Shown: piece by piece, positions 1 to 10,546 of the stretch
How positions within the stretch are numbered: position 1 is the stretch's first letter
Layout: each line of letters starts with the position of its first letter
Source of the DNA: Lysobacterales bacterium
Lineage (GTDB): Bacteria > Pseudomonadota > Gammaproteobacteria > Xanthomonadales > Marinicellaceae
Direction: 5' to 3'
Length of the DNA stretch: 32,166 nucleotides
Assembly: GCA_026996795.1 (NCBI GenBank)
Contig: JALWKC010000273.1
Location: 1-32,166 of the forward strand
Made by a program: the position numbers and the translations under genes
The notes under the pieces: model-generated
Database searches by the model: none
Told to the model about the DNA's origin: nothing
The model's input: the letters and a program-made list of their open reading frames with translations, nothing else

Positions 1-1
1 A

Positions 2-472
2 ATCAGTGGCCAGTTTGGCGATTTTTCCACCACCCGCGTGGTGCTGGTTTCTTCCCGTTTCAATGAGCTGGTGGTTAAGGGGCTGGTCGACGGTGCCATT
101 GAAACCCTGCGCCGATTCGGTGTGGAAGACGCGCACATGCTGCAGGTTGAAGTCCCCGGGGCGCTGGAAATCCCCCTGGCCGCGCGCGAGGCCATAGACT
201 ACTTTGCCGCCGATGCAGTGATCGCTCTGGGGGCGGTCATTCGTGGCGAAACAGCCCATTTCGATTATGTTTGTGCCGAAAGTGCCGCCGGTTTGTCGCG
301 CGTTTCGGCAGAATCCGGCTTGCCGGTCATCAATGCCATTTTGACAGTGGACAACCTGGAGCAGGCCCTGGCCCGGGCCGGCAGTAAAGCCGGCAACAAG
401 GGCAGCGAAGCGGCCCAGGTGGCCCTGGAAATGGTGGACCTGTCCCGCCAGTTGACTCAAGCCGCGCCATGA
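2..472 (+). CDS. ribH: 6,7-dimethyl-8-ribityllumazine synthase (5' end cut by window edge)
   Basis: Lumazine synthase condenses 5-amino-6-ribitylamino-uracil with dihydroxybutanone phosphate in the penultimate step of riboflavin synthesis, usually as a cytoplasmic 60-mer or smaller shell. The frame is open from base 2. The visible protein has the family landmarks: SRFNE near the N-terminus, the VPGALEIPLAA segment, the GAVIRGETAHFDYV active-site segment with its conserved His, and RAGSKAGNKGSEAA near the C-terminus. Comparison with E. coli RibH (156 aa) suggests only the start codon and perhaps a few codons are missing. A GTG at 38 would remove the first beta strand, so it is unlikely to be the true start. 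The stop overlaps the ribA start as ATGA at 469-472, implying translational coupling. Confidence 0.96.
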   Translation: MSGQFGDFSTTRVVLVSSRFNELVVKGLVDGAIETLRRFGVEDAHMLQVEVPGALEIPLAAREAIDYFAADAVIALGAVIRGETAHFDYVCAESAAGLSRVSAESGLPVINAILTVDNLEQALARAGSKAGNKGSEAAQVALEMVDLSRQLTQAAP

Positions 473-1182
473 CAAAACGTGCTTCACCGCTCGAGCATGA
501 AGCCGTAACGGGGCGTGGCTCTGCCGACGGCGGAGCCTTCAGGCACGTGTCGTCGGCCCGCCTGCCCACGGCCTGGGGCGAATTCACCCTGCACGCCTTT
601 GAAAACGCCGCCGGTCAGGAACACGTGGCGCTGACGGTGGGTGATATGACAGCAGGCGATGTGGGGGAAGAAAGCGACACCGCCAAAAAGGAAAAAGCGA
701 CCGCACCCGTGCTCAGTCGCATTCATTCCGAATGCCTCACCGGCGATGCCCTGTTCAGCTTGCGTTGCGACTGCGGCGCACAGTTGCAGCGGGCCATGCA
801 GCAACTGGCCGAAGCTGGCCGGGGCATTCTGTTTTACCTGCGTCAGGAAGGGCGTGGCATCGGGCTGGTCAACAAGGTGCGCGCCTATCACCTGCAGGAC
901 GCCGGGGCGGACACGGTGGAAGCCAACCAACACCTGGGTTTCGATGCCGATTTACGTTCCTATGACGTCGTGGCCGATATCTGTCGCCATTTCGGCATCA
1001 CCCAACTGGCCTTGATGACCAACAATCCAGCCAAGGTGGAAGCGCTGCAGCGTCTTGGTATTCAGGTACCGGTGCGCCTGCCCATCGAGATTCAGGCCAA
1101 TGCCCACAACCGGAACTACCTGCAGACCAAAGCCGACAAAATGCGTCACTTGTTGCAAACAGTCCCCAAACCCACACGCTGA
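469..1182 (+). CDS. ribA: GTP cyclohydrolase II
   Basis: Converts GTP to 2,5-diamino-6-ribosylamino-pyrimidinone phosphate, formate and pyrophosphate, the first committed step of riboflavin synthesis. At 237 aa it is longer than E. coli RibA (196 aa). The zinc-binding Cys residues are at 89, 100 and 102 (SECLTGDALFSLRCDCG). YLRQEGRGIGL (123-133) and the NNPAKVEAL segment (185-193) are intact. There is no DHBP synthase domain, so this is a stand-alone RibA and not RibBA. Two oddities are visible: an N-terminal extension of about 25 residues, and a hydrophilic insertion of roughly 14-16 residues (about 64-79, rich in Glu/Lys) just before the PVLSRIHSE strand. It is coupled to ribH by an ATGA overlap. 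No nusB follows, although ribH-nusB is the common order in this class. Confidence 0.95.
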   Translation: MTKRASPLEHEAVTGRGSADGGAFRHVSSARLPTAWGEFTLHAFENAAGQEHVALTVGDMTAGDVGEESDTAKKEKATAPVLSRIHSECLTGDALFSLRCDCGAQLQRAMQQLAEAGRGILFYLRQEGRGIGLVNKVRAYHLQDAGADTVEANQHLGFDADLRSYDVVADICRHFGITQLALMTNNPAKVEALQRLGIQVPVRLPIEIQANAHNRNYLQTKADKMRHLLQTVPKPTR

Positions 1183-1270
1183 TTGCCGTTTTTCTGCGTA
1201 CATTTCCCTGTGACCGGTTAAATGCCGTATCCAAGCGGGTAGTGCAGCCCCTCGACGAAGCCACTGTCGT

Positions 1271-1276
1271 TATACT
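1271..1276 (+). promoter_or_regulatory. possible -10 element for the diguanylate cyclase gene
   Basis: TATACT lies 30 bases before the start codon at 1306, in the 123-bp gap after ribA. No convincing -35 box is found at 16-18 bases upstream, so this is only a candidate. Confidence 0.3.
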
Positions 1277-1305
1277 AAGGTCAATTCACTGGAACCCTGT
1301 ATTGC

Positions 1306-3558
1306 ATGGGTAAGACCTCAAAAAAAGGCCACCTAACAGCCCTTTGCTGGCGACTGCTGCTGTTTTTTATCCTCTTGAGCGGGCTTGTGGCGTGCCAGTC
1401 ACGCCAGCACCTCACAGGTTCTGTGGCCATTTCCCTGCAACGCGCTGAAATGCCGGCCGGGCAGCGCCTGGATGCCGAAACCCTTTCGAAACTGCAATTT
1501 CAACCCTTCCTCAACAAGTCACTGGTGGATTTTGGTCAGGGGTTGCGGCGCCAGGTGTTGCGACTGACCGTGAGCGATAGTCCCCACCCCCTGCAACAAC
1601 GCAAGGACGGCTACATTCTGTTGCTTTCCCCGCCGTACGTGGAAAGCGTGGAACATTACATGCAGGACAAACCCGGGGAGCTGAGACTGGACAAGCGGCT
1701 ATCGCGTATTGAGCACGACGACGCGCTGTTTTTTACGCCATCGCATTACGCGTTTGAAGTGGGCCCGCATGACCTGGACAAGGTGCACTACCTGGTGGTG
1801 GACAATTTCAGCCCCTATCCGCTGCAGGTCGAAATCGCCGATGCCAAGGCTTTTCGTGTTTGGGATTTCAAGGCCCATTCGCTGTTTGTTGCCATTTTTA
1901 CCGTTATCCTGACCCTGGCGCTGGTGAACCTTATTTTCTTCGTTTTTTTGCGCAAGGCATCGTATTTCTTTTATTCCCTGTACGTACTGACTTTTCTGGT
2001 GACACTCATGTGGCAGGAAGGGTGGGCCGCCCATTCCAAGCTGTTGTTGCTGTTTGCCTTTGGTGATTACGGCTACTTTCTGCTTTCCACTCTGGTGGGG
2101 CTAAGTGCCTGGCTGTTTCTGTTGAGTTTTATTGGGCGCAATGGCTTAACCCGGCGTTTGCGCCAGGCCGCCCTGTTATGGGTGGGATTGTATGCTTTCC
2201 TGTTACTGGTAATTGTCATCAGTGCCTTGGTGCAGCTGAATTTGCACGGGCATTTTTTCCAGCTCAAGCAGGGCATGTTGCTGGCGGGCCTGATCAGTGG
2301 CGTGCTGACGGTGTTGGTGAGTTTTTCGGCCTGGCGCCGGGGCAATCGGCAGGCCGGTTTTCTGTTTCTTGCCTGGAGCATCATGATGGTCGCCATCGCC
2401 CTGCGCATGTCTTATGATCTGGACCCCAGTGCCGATGCGCTCTGGCGCCAGCACGCGCTGGAAGTGGGGTTGATGTTTGAGGCATTGATCCTGTTTATGG
2501 GCCTGGCTGACCAGACGCTCACTTTTATGCGTGAACGCGACACGGCGCGCAAACAGTTCAGCCTGGCCAGCCGTTCCTCGGCCCAACATCAAGCCATCAA
2601 TCGCTTTGTTGCCGAGGCTCAGCGAATCACTCAGGCAGGCACCGACCGCCAGGCCGTACTGGCCGCCATCGATGACCGGTTTGTGAAACTGTTGAATAGC
2701 CTGGTTCCGCTCACCGCCGTGGCTCATCTGCGGGTCAGTGGCAATGATTTTGAGCCGGCCATTCTGTCTGGAGACCACCTTCGCGATTGCCTGCACGCCA
2801 TTTTGTCCACGGAAAAGCCCGAAGTGAACCGGGCGTTGAGTCGCGGTGAAGTGGTTGAATTCTGGAAGGCCTGCGGTGACTTGCCCCGGGTTGGTCATTT
2901 CTTGTTGCTGCCACTTGATCAGCGTGAAAATGAAGCCGAAGGCCTGTTACTGCAACTGGAAGCGGACGAGCCGGTGGATAAAACCCTGCAGGAGACCCTG
3001 GCTCGGTTTGCCGTGGATGCCTGGTCGGCCTTGCAAGGTGCCCGGCAGTTGCACGACCTGGCCAGCGATGCGCGCTTTGACCCCCTGACACAAACCCTGA
3101 ATCGCCGCAGTACTGATCAGGTGCTGGAAACCACCCTTGAGGATCACCGGCACAATGACCGCAACTTTTGTGTGGCCTTTATTGACCTGGATTACTTCAA
3201 GGATATCAATGACAGCTACGGGCACCCGGTGGGCGATGAGTGTCTGGCGTATTTTGCGCGGCTGCTGAAGGGCAGTCTGCCAGAAAACGCCGTCACTGGC
3301 CGTTACGGGGGTGATGAATTTCTGGTCATCCTGCCAGAGACCCCGGCCTCCAAAGCCAAAAGCATACTGCACAACTTTCTGCAGCGTTTGGTCAAATCCC
3401 CCTGGGGTGAGCATAAAATCCGTTTTTCTTCCAGCATTGGCGTGGCCGAATACCAGCAGGGGCTTGAAGGCGCGCAAACCCTGGTGCGTTTTGCCGATCG
3501 CGCCCTGTACCACTCCAAACGCAATGGTCGTTGCCAGGTGACTGTTTACGATCGTTAA
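1306..3558 (+). CDS. membrane diguanylate cyclase with 7TMR-DISM sensor and GGDEF domain
   Basis: Predicted to make cyclic di-GMP from two GTP in response to an extracytoplasmic signal. The N-terminus has a hydrophobic segment ending in a lipobox-like LVAC with Cys30, so it may be cleaved as a lipoprotein or act as a signal anchor. Residues ~35-180 look like a 7TMR-DISM extracellular domain. Residues ~188-402 hold about seven hydrophobic helices. A charged helix and a poorly conserved GAF-like region (~425-575) follow, then a GGDEF domain (~588-750). The active-site loop is intact: RYGGDEF at 666-672, with FIDLDYFKDIND upstream. The allosteric inhibitory RxxD that normally precedes GGDEF reads PENA, so product inhibition through this site is probably absent. 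No EAL domain is present. The gene stands alone. The ligand cannot be read from sequence. Confidence 0.9.
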   Translation: MGKTSKKGHLTALCWRLLLFFILLSGLVACQSRQHLTGSVAISLQRAEMPAGQRLDAETLSKLQFQPFLNKSLVDFGQGLRRQVLRLTVSDSPHPLQQRKDGYILLLSPPYVESVEHYMQDKPGELRLDKRLSRIEHDDALFFTPSHYAFEVGPHDLDKVHYLVVDNFSPYPLQVEIADAKAFRVWDFKAHSLFVAIFTVILTLALVNLIFFVFLRKASYFFYSLYVLTFLVTLMWQEGWAAHSKLLLLFAFGDYGYFLLSTLVGLSAWLFLLSFIGRNGLTRRLRQAALLWVGLYAFLLLVIVISALVQLNLHGHFFQLKQGMLLAGLISGVLTVLVSFSAWRRGNRQAGFLFLAWSIMMVAIALRMSYDLDPSADALWRQHALEVGLMFEALILFMGLADQTLTFMRERDTARKQFSLASRSSAQHQAINRFVAEAQRITQAGTDRQAVLAAIDDRFVKLLNSLVPLTAVAHLRVSGNDFEPAILSGDHLRDCLHAILSTEKPEVNRALSRGEVVEFWKACGDLPRVGHFLLLPLDQRENEAEGLLLQLEADEPVDKTLQETLARFAVDAWSALQGARQLHDLASDARFDPLTQTLNRRSTDQVLETTLEDHRHNDRNFCVAFIDLDYFKDINDSYGHPVGDECLAYFARLLKGSLPENAVTGRYGGDEFLVILPETPASKAKSILHNFLQRLVKSPWGEHKIRFSSSIGVAEYQQGLEGAQTLVRFADRALYHSKRNGRCQVTVYDR

Positions 3559-3634
3559 TAAACTTCAGGCTATTTTTGCCCCCGTGTTTTTCGGCTGTAG
3601 TCAGGCTGATGGCAGTCAATGACCCACATTCAGC

Positions 3635-3663
3635 TTGATACTGCCGGCAGCCTGTTAGACAAT
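3635..3663 (+). promoter_or_regulatory. sigma70-type promoter for the peroxiredoxin-like gene
   Basis: TTGATA (3635-3640, five of six consensus bases), a 17-base spacer, then GACAAT (3658-3663, four of six). Transcription would start near 3670 and give a leader of about 36 nt to the ATG at 3706. Its position argues against the longer reading frame that opens at 3619. Confidence 0.5.
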
Positions 3664-3705
3664 CCCAGCGGATTCCACAGTGAACTGAAGCAGGAGGACC
3701 CACGC

Positions 3706-4272
3706 ATGGTAAGAATGACCACACCGCCGGTGCAAACCGGCCAGAAACTGCCCGATTTTGAGCTGCCTGGTGTGGATGGTCAGCACTGGTCGGTGCAAAA
3801 GGCCATGGGTGAAAACGGCCTGGTGGTGATGTTTATCTGTAACCATTGCCCGTACGTCAAATCCATTCAGGAGCGCTTGGTGGACGATTGCAAAACCCTG
3901 CAGGCCATGGGCGTCAACTGCCTGGCCATCATGTCCAATGATCCGGCGGATTACCCCGAAGACTCGTTTGAAAACATGAAAAAAGTGGCGCAGGAAAAAG
4001 GCTATCCGTTTCCTTATGTGATGGACGAAGACCAGCAGGTGGCCAAAGCCTGGGGCGCGGTGTGCACCCCGGATTTCTTCGGTCTGGACCGAGAAGGGCG
4101 CGTGCAGTACCGGGGGCGGCTGGATGCCGCGGGCAAGGACGCTGCTGCCACGGGCTTGCGCCGTGACCTGGTGGAAGCCATGCGTGAGCTGGTGCAAACC
4201 GGCGCCATCACCAGCCCCCAGTGGCCCAGCATGGGTTGTTCCATCAAATGGAAAGAAAACCCAGAAAACTGA
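3706..4272 (+). CDS. thioredoxin-fold peroxiredoxin-like protein (PRX_like1 / CNHCPYV type)
   Basis: A 188-aa cytoplasmic thioredoxin-fold protein of the AhpC/TSA superfamily. The diagnostic features are the FICNHCPYVK motif with a CxxC pair in the redox site, SNDPADYPEDSFENM in the middle, a CTPDFFG loop, and the C-terminal PSMGCSIKWK signature typical of this subgroup. It lacks a signal peptide. The role is inferred to be thiol-dependent peroxide or disulfide reduction; the in vivo substrate of this subgroup is not established. I chose the ATG at 3706 because AGGAGG (3692-3697) lies eight bases upstream and a promoter lies just before it. The frame itself is open from 3619. It stands between the diguanylate cyclase and parE, with its own promoter. 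Confidence 0.87.
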   Translation: MVRMTTPPVQTGQKLPDFELPGVDGQHWSVQKAMGENGLVVMFICNHCPYVKSIQERLVDDCKTLQAMGVNCLAIMSNDPADYPEDSFENMKKVAQEKGYPFPYVMDEDQQVAKAWGAVCTPDFFGLDREGRVQYRGRLDAAGKDAAATGLRRDLVEAMRELVQTGAITSPQWPSMGCSIKWKENPEN

Positions 4273-4417
4273 TGCCGGGCAGGGCGTCTGGCACTGGCCA
4301 GCTCTTTTGTCAAAGCTGAGACTCAGGCCCATATTATTCGAACTGCCCAGAAGCCATGATTTGACCTGACTATCTCACCTTAACTGCCGTTGTGAACGGC
4401 TTAGCAGCAATAACTGA

Positions 4418-6319
<1,902 letters not shown>

Positions 6320-6476
6320 GGAAGCGCTGATCGAATCGTGAACGCGCCTTTCATCCCTGAAATGCCCGATAACTGCGGTGAAGTCCTTAGCAATAGCCCG
6401 CTATTGGCAAGGGCTTCGCCTTGTTCTCTAACATTTCAGATATAACCTGCTTCGTCCAGATTCAATCAGCGATTCC
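6320..6476. mobile_element. MITE-like element, copy 1 (IS5-type target duplication)
   Basis: A 157-bp non-coding element flanked by a direct CTAG at 6316-6319 and 6477-6480. Its ends are inverted repeats: the left end GGAAGCGCTGATCGAATC matches the complement of the right end at 16 of 18 positions. The centre holds a long palindrome with GCAATAGC/GCTATTG arms (about 6385-6410) extended by GAAG/CTTC. No transposase frame exists. CTAR four-base duplications and ends starting GGAA are typical of the IS5 group, so an IS5-group transposase is the likely mobiliser (inference). The insertion reconstitutes the parE stop codon. The central palindrome could act as a terminator-like structure for parE, although no strong T-run follows it. 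Confidence 0.75.
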
Positions 6477-6534
6477 CTAGGCGGCTGGAAACACCCCGCT
6501 GGGCACAGGATTTCATCAATCCGTGATAGACTTT

Positions 6535-6563
6535 GAAGTCTCTTTTTGACTTCGCGGTTTTTT
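6535..6563 (+). promoter_or_regulatory. hairpin plus T-tract directly before the transporter ATG
   Basis: GAAGTC (6535-6540) and GACTTC (6548-6553) are perfect complements around a 7-base loop. GCGG and six T follow, ending at the base before the ATG at 6564. It resembles a weak intrinsic terminator or a leader attenuator. No Shine-Dalgarno sequence is visible between the hairpin and the ATG. Confidence 0.3.
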
Positions 6564-8420
6564 ATGATCGAAGAACAGGTGGCTATTGGAGCCCCGCAGC
6601 CACATGCCATTGCGGTGCTGCTGCTGACCCTGATTGCGCTGGTTCTGTTTACCCGTGAACGGATTCCTTTGCAAACTTCCAGCCTGTTTGTGCTGTGCGC
6701 CTTGCTGGTGGGTTTTTACCTTTTTCCTTACCGTTTGCCGGATGGCTCGGTTTTACAGGTCAAGGAATTTTTCCTCGGGTTTGGCAATGAGGCCCTGATT
6801 GCAGTGTCGGCACTGATGATCGTGGGCCAGGCCTTGGTGCGAACCGGCGCCATGGAACCCATCGGTCGCTTTCTGGCCAAGGTGTGGCGAGTCAAACCAT
6901 CCTTGAGTTTTCTGTTGACGCTGGTGACCGGCGCGGTGTTGAGCGCCTTTATCAACAATACCCCGATTGTGGTGCTATTGTTGCCCATTCTCATCAATGT
7001 ATCATTAAGAACGGGCCAGTCGCCTTCACGGACGCTGTTACCCATGGGGCTGGCCACCTTGCTTGGCGGAATGGCCACCACCATCGGTACGTCAACCAAC
7101 CTGTTGGTGGTCAAGGTGGCCGAAGATCTGGGCATGCCACCGTTTGGCATGTTTGATTTTGCCCGTCCCGTGGTCATTGCGGCCTTCTTTGCCATCCTTT
7201 ATCTATGGCTGATTGTGCCCAAGATCCTGCCCGAACGTGAACCGCCTTTGCATGACACGTCTCCGCGTGTGTTTACCGCACAACTGGAAATCCTGCCTGG
7301 TGGCTTTGCTGACGGAAAAACCCTGGCGGAAATTCGCGACAAAACCGGCGGCGAAATCAATGTCGAGCGCATTATTCGTGGTGATAACCTGAGCATCACC
7401 ACCTTGCCGGATGTTGAAGTCAAGGCCGGTGACCGGCTGGTGGTTTCAGACACGGCTGACCGCCTGCGCGATTACGAGGTCGAATTGGGTGGCAAGCTGT
7501 ACGCTGGGGAGAACCCGGCCGGTGGCGATAATGCGGATGAGCCGTTCATGGCCGGTGACCAGAGTATTGCCGAAGTGGTGGTGATTGGCGGCTCGACCCT
7601 GGATCGTGTGCGGGTCGGCGATGCGCGGCTCAATTCCAAATATGGCCTGCGTTTGCTGGCCATTCACAGTCATGGCAAGGAAACCCAGGCGCGCTCCAAG
7701 GGCGTTAATGACATGGTATTGCGTGCTGGCGATGTGTTGTTGGTGCAGGGCGACAAAAAGGCCATGCAGGAAGTGAAGAATGCCGGCACCTTGCTGGTGC
7801 TTGACGGGGGAGAGGAACTGCCGCATACGCGCAAGGCGCCTCTGGCCTTGCTGGTGATGGCGCTGGTGGTGGGCTCCGCAGCCATCGGTGTGATGCCCAT
7901 TGCGGTCAGTGCGGTGGTGGGGGTATTCATTCTGGTGGCCACCGGCTGCCTGCGCTGGCGTGATGCCACCAATGCCCTCAGCACGCAGGTCATCCTGATT
8001 ATTGTGGCCTCCCTGGCCCTGGGGACGGCACTGATCAAAACCGGTGGCGCCGACTACCTGGCGCATGCCTTTGTGACCGTCACCGATGGACTTTCTCCCG
8101 GTGTTATTCTTGCTATGCTGATTTTCTTCATGGCCATCCTGACCAACGTGGTGTCCAACAATGCCGCAGCGGTTATTGGTACACCCATTGCCGTGAGCAT
8201 CGCCCAGCGCCTGGGCATGCCCATTGAGCCGTTTGTGCTTGGGGTGCTGTTTGGCGCCAACATGAGTTATGCCACGCCCATGGCGTATCAGACCAATTTG
8301 CTGGTGATGAATGCCGGCGGTTATAAGTTTTCTGACTTTGTCAGGGCGGGTGTGCCATTGACCCTGCTGGTCTGGCTGGTGCTCTCGGCCGTATTGACCT
8401 GGGTGTACCACCTGTATTGA
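6564..8420 (+). CDS. SLC13-family permease with two central TrkA-C (RCK_C) domains
   Basis: A 618-aa inner-membrane transporter of the DASS/SLC13 (ArsB/NhaD-like) superfamily. The N-terminal half has about six hydrophobic helices with the duplicated-fold signatures SAFINNTPIVVLLLP and GGMATTIGTSTNLLV. Residues ~241-310 and ~333-417 are two soluble TrkA-C-like modules (for example LRAGDVLLVQGD). The C-terminal half repeats the membrane fold, with TNVVSNNAAAVIGTPIA and ANMSYATPMAYQTNLLV. The pairs of asparagine-rich hairpin motifs suggest a Na-coupled anion carrier; sulfate or a dicarboxylate is plausible, but substrate cannot be read from sequence. The start is uncertain: ATG 6564 is chosen, and TTG 6546 is in frame, but neither has a clear ribosome-binding site. 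It is the first gene after MITE copy 1. Confidence 0.88.
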   Translation: MIEEQVAIGAPQPHAIAVLLLTLIALVLFTRERIPLQTSSLFVLCALLVGFYLFPYRLPDGSVLQVKEFFLGFGNEALIAVSALMIVGQALVRTGAMEPIGRFLAKVWRVKPSLSFLLTLVTGAVLSAFINNTPIVVLLLPILINVSLRTGQSPSRTLLPMGLATLLGGMATTIGTSTNLLVVKVAEDLGMPPFGMFDFARPVVIAAFFAILYLWLIVPKILPEREPPLHDTSPRVFTAQLEILPGGFADGKTLAEIRDKTGGEINVERIIRGDNLSITTLPDVEVKAGDRLVVSDTADRLRDYEVELGGKLYAGENPAGGDNADEPFMAGDQSIAEVVVIGGSTLDRVRVGDARLNSKYGLRLLAIHSHGKETQARSKGVNDMVLRAGDVLLVQGDKKAMQEVKNAGTLLVLDGGEELPHTRKAPLALLVMALVVGSAAIGVMPIAVSAVVGVFILVATGCLRWRDATNALSTQVILIIVASLALGTALIKTGGADYLAHAFVTVTDGLSPGVILAMLIFFMAILTNVVSNNAAAVIGTPIAVSIAQRLGMPIEPFVLGVLFGANMSYATPMAYQTNLLVMNAGGYKFSDFVRAGVPLTLLVWLVLSAVLTWVYHLY

Positions 8421-8588
8421 ACCTGCAGGTTGAGAAAAGTCTTTTATGGCGGTATTTATCATTTTCTGGCTGGCACCATCTTGCGCTGTGGGCTGAATCG
8501 GGGCATGATAATCCCAAGCACCGGAACCAGCGATGAGGGTCACGTTACTTCCGGTTGGCAACAACCGCCGATTAAAAAGAGGGAATCC

Positions 8589-10508
8589 ATGGGCGATCTG
8601 CACGTATCCACCGAGCACAACGAACAGGCCCGGCGCCAGTTCATGCGCGCCTTGCTGAATGATCAGCGCGCATTGGAACTGATGATCCAGAAAAACATGA
8701 TCGAAGATGGCGTACGCCGAATCGGAGCCGAGCAGGAAATGTTTCTGGTCGATGCGGCTTGCCGACCCGCCAACAAGGCCGTTCAGATACTGGAAAAACT
8801 GACGGATTCCCGCTTTACGCCGGAAATCGCGCAGTTCAATCTGGAGGCCAATCTGACACCGCTGGTGTATGAAGGCGATTGCCTGGGGCGCCTTGAAGCC
8901 GAACTCAACGAAGTGTTGGGTATTGCCCGTGATGAAGCCGCTAAACACGACGTGCGTGTGGTGCTGGCGGGCATTCTGCCCACCATTCGGCAGATGGACC
9001 TGACCCTCGACAACATGATGCCCATTGACCGGTATCGGGAGCTGAATGAAACGCTGAAACGCATTCGTGGTTCCGATTTTCGCCTGAATGTGCGCGGCAT
9101 TGATGAGTTGAGCGTGACTCATGATAATTTCATGCTGGAAGCCCTCAACACCAGTTTTCAGCTGCATTTTCAGGTGGGTGCCGATGAGTTTGCGCAACTG
9201 TACAACATCGCCCAGGCGGTGACCGGCCCGGTGCTGGCCGCAGCGGTCAATTCGGGCTTGATCCATCATTACCGGCTGTGGCATGAAACCCGCATTGCCG
9301 TGTTCCAGAATTCCATCGACACACGATCCGATGTGTTGCAGCAGCGGGGCATTACCCCGCGGGTCCACTTCGGCGATCGCTGGGTTCGACACTCCGTACT
9401 GGAGATTTTTCGTGATGACATTGCGCGCTATCCGGTGGTGCTGACCACAGACTTTGAAGAAGATCCGGTGGCTATGGTGGAGCGGGGCGAGGTACCAAAA
9501 CTCAAGGCCTTGATGATGCACAATGGCACCGTGTATCGCTGGAATCGCCCCTGTTATGGCGTCAAGGACGGCGTGCCCCATCTGCGTATTGAAAACCGGG
9601 TCTTACCGGCCGGGCCGACGGTGCTGGATGAAGTCACCAACGCGGCCTTTTTCTTTGGCCTCATGACCGAACTTTCGTACACGGTGGAGGACGTGAGCGA
9701 GCTGATGCGGTTTGAGGACGCCAAGGGCAATTTTCTCAATGCCGCGCGCATGGGCCTGGGGGCGCAAATGACCTGGTTTGCAGGCAAGAGCCTGCCAGCA
9801 GACCGGTTGATTCTGGACGAGTTGCTGCCATTGGCGGTTGCCGGCATGGATCGGGCCGGACTGGACAAGAAAAATATCCTGCGTTATGCAGAGACCCTGG
9901 AGGAACGGGTCAAATCACGTCAGACGGGGGCTTCCTGGGCGATTCGCTCCCTGACTGAAATGGATGAAGAGGCGCACCCGGATCAGAAGGTTCGTTCCAT
10001 TGTGGCCAAGATGATTTCCCAGCAAAAAAAGGAAACCCCCATTCACCAATGGCCACTGGCCACGCTGGATGACGATCAGGACTGGCGGGCTTCCTATGCC
10101 CGCCTGGGTCAGTTCATGACCACTGAGTTATTCACGGTGCGGCCGGATGACCTGATTGACCTGGCCGCCAGCATCATGGACTGGCGTCACGTGCGTCATG
10201 TGCCGGTGGAAAATGCCCAGGGCGAACTGGTTGGGCTGGTTTCCCACCGTGGCATTTTGCGGCATGTGGCCAAAGGCCTGGGTAAAAATCAGATCGAAAC
10301 GGTGGCCGTGCGTGACATTATGCGCAGCAACCCGGTTTGTGGCACACCGGACATGCCAACCACGGAAGCCATTCGCCTGATGCGTGAAAAAAAACTCTCC
10401 TGTTTACCCATCCTGGAGGATAAAAATCTGGTCGGTATCGTGACTGACCATGACCTGATCAAACTGGCAGGCAAGTTGCTTGAAGAGTACCTCGCCGAGT
10501 ACGAATGA
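8589..10508 (+). CDS. glutamate-cysteine-ligase-like (GCS2) enzyme fused to a CBS-domain pair
   Basis: A 639-aa cytoplasmic protein. The N-terminal ~500 residues resemble the GCS2/carboxylate-amine ligase family: an RRIGAEQEMFLVD strand with acidic metal ligands, FNLEANLTP, HFQVGADEF and PHLRIENRVLPAGPT. The last ~130 residues (from about 507) form two CBS motifs, QFMTTELFTVRPDD...HVPVENAQGELVGLVSHRGIL and IMRSNPVCGTPDMPT...LPILEDKNLVGIVTDHDLI. CBS pairs usually bind adenine nucleotides, so activity may respond to energy charge (inference). ATP-dependent gamma-glutamyl ligation is likely, but the amine acceptor need not be cysteine. I chose ATG 8589, with GAGGGA just upstream. The frame is open from 8430, but the extra 53 residues are not family-like. 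A GATAAT at 8507-8512 is a possible -10. Confidence 0.83.
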   Translation: MGDLHVSTEHNEQARRQFMRALLNDQRALELMIQKNMIEDGVRRIGAEQEMFLVDAACRPANKAVQILEKLTDSRFTPEIAQFNLEANLTPLVYEGDCLGRLEAELNEVLGIARDEAAKHDVRVVLAGILPTIRQMDLTLDNMMPIDRYRELNETLKRIRGSDFRLNVRGIDELSVTHDNFMLEALNTSFQLHFQVGADEFAQLYNIAQAVTGPVLAAAVNSGLIHHYRLWHETRIAVFQNSIDTRSDVLQQRGITPRVHFGDRWVRHSVLEIFRDDIARYPVVLTTDFEEDPVAMVERGEVPKLKALMMHNGTVYRWNRPCYGVKDGVPHLRIENRVLPAGPTVLDEVTNAAFFFGLMTELSYTVEDVSELMRFEDAKGNFLNAARMGLGAQMTWFAGKSLPADRLILDELLPLAVAGMDRAGLDKKNILRYAETLEERVKSRQTGASWAIRSLTEMDEEAHPDQKVRSIVAKMISQQKKETPIHQWPLATLDDDQDWRASYARLGQFMTTELFTVRPDDLIDLAASIMDWRHVRHVPVENAQGELVGLVSHRGILRHVAKGLGKNQIETVAVRDIMRSNPVCGTPDMPTTEAIRLMREKKLSCLPILEDKNLVGIVTDHDLIKLAGKLLEEYLAEYE

Positions 10509-10546
10509 TTTGCCTGGCAATCGGCCATAAATTTTTTTTCAGTGGC

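Noticed and set aside
7446-9581. Very long antisense open frame across the transporter and the GCS-CBS gene
   Set aside because: It opposes two well-supported genes, has no family features (His/Gln-rich composition typical of a codon-bias shadow) and no start context.
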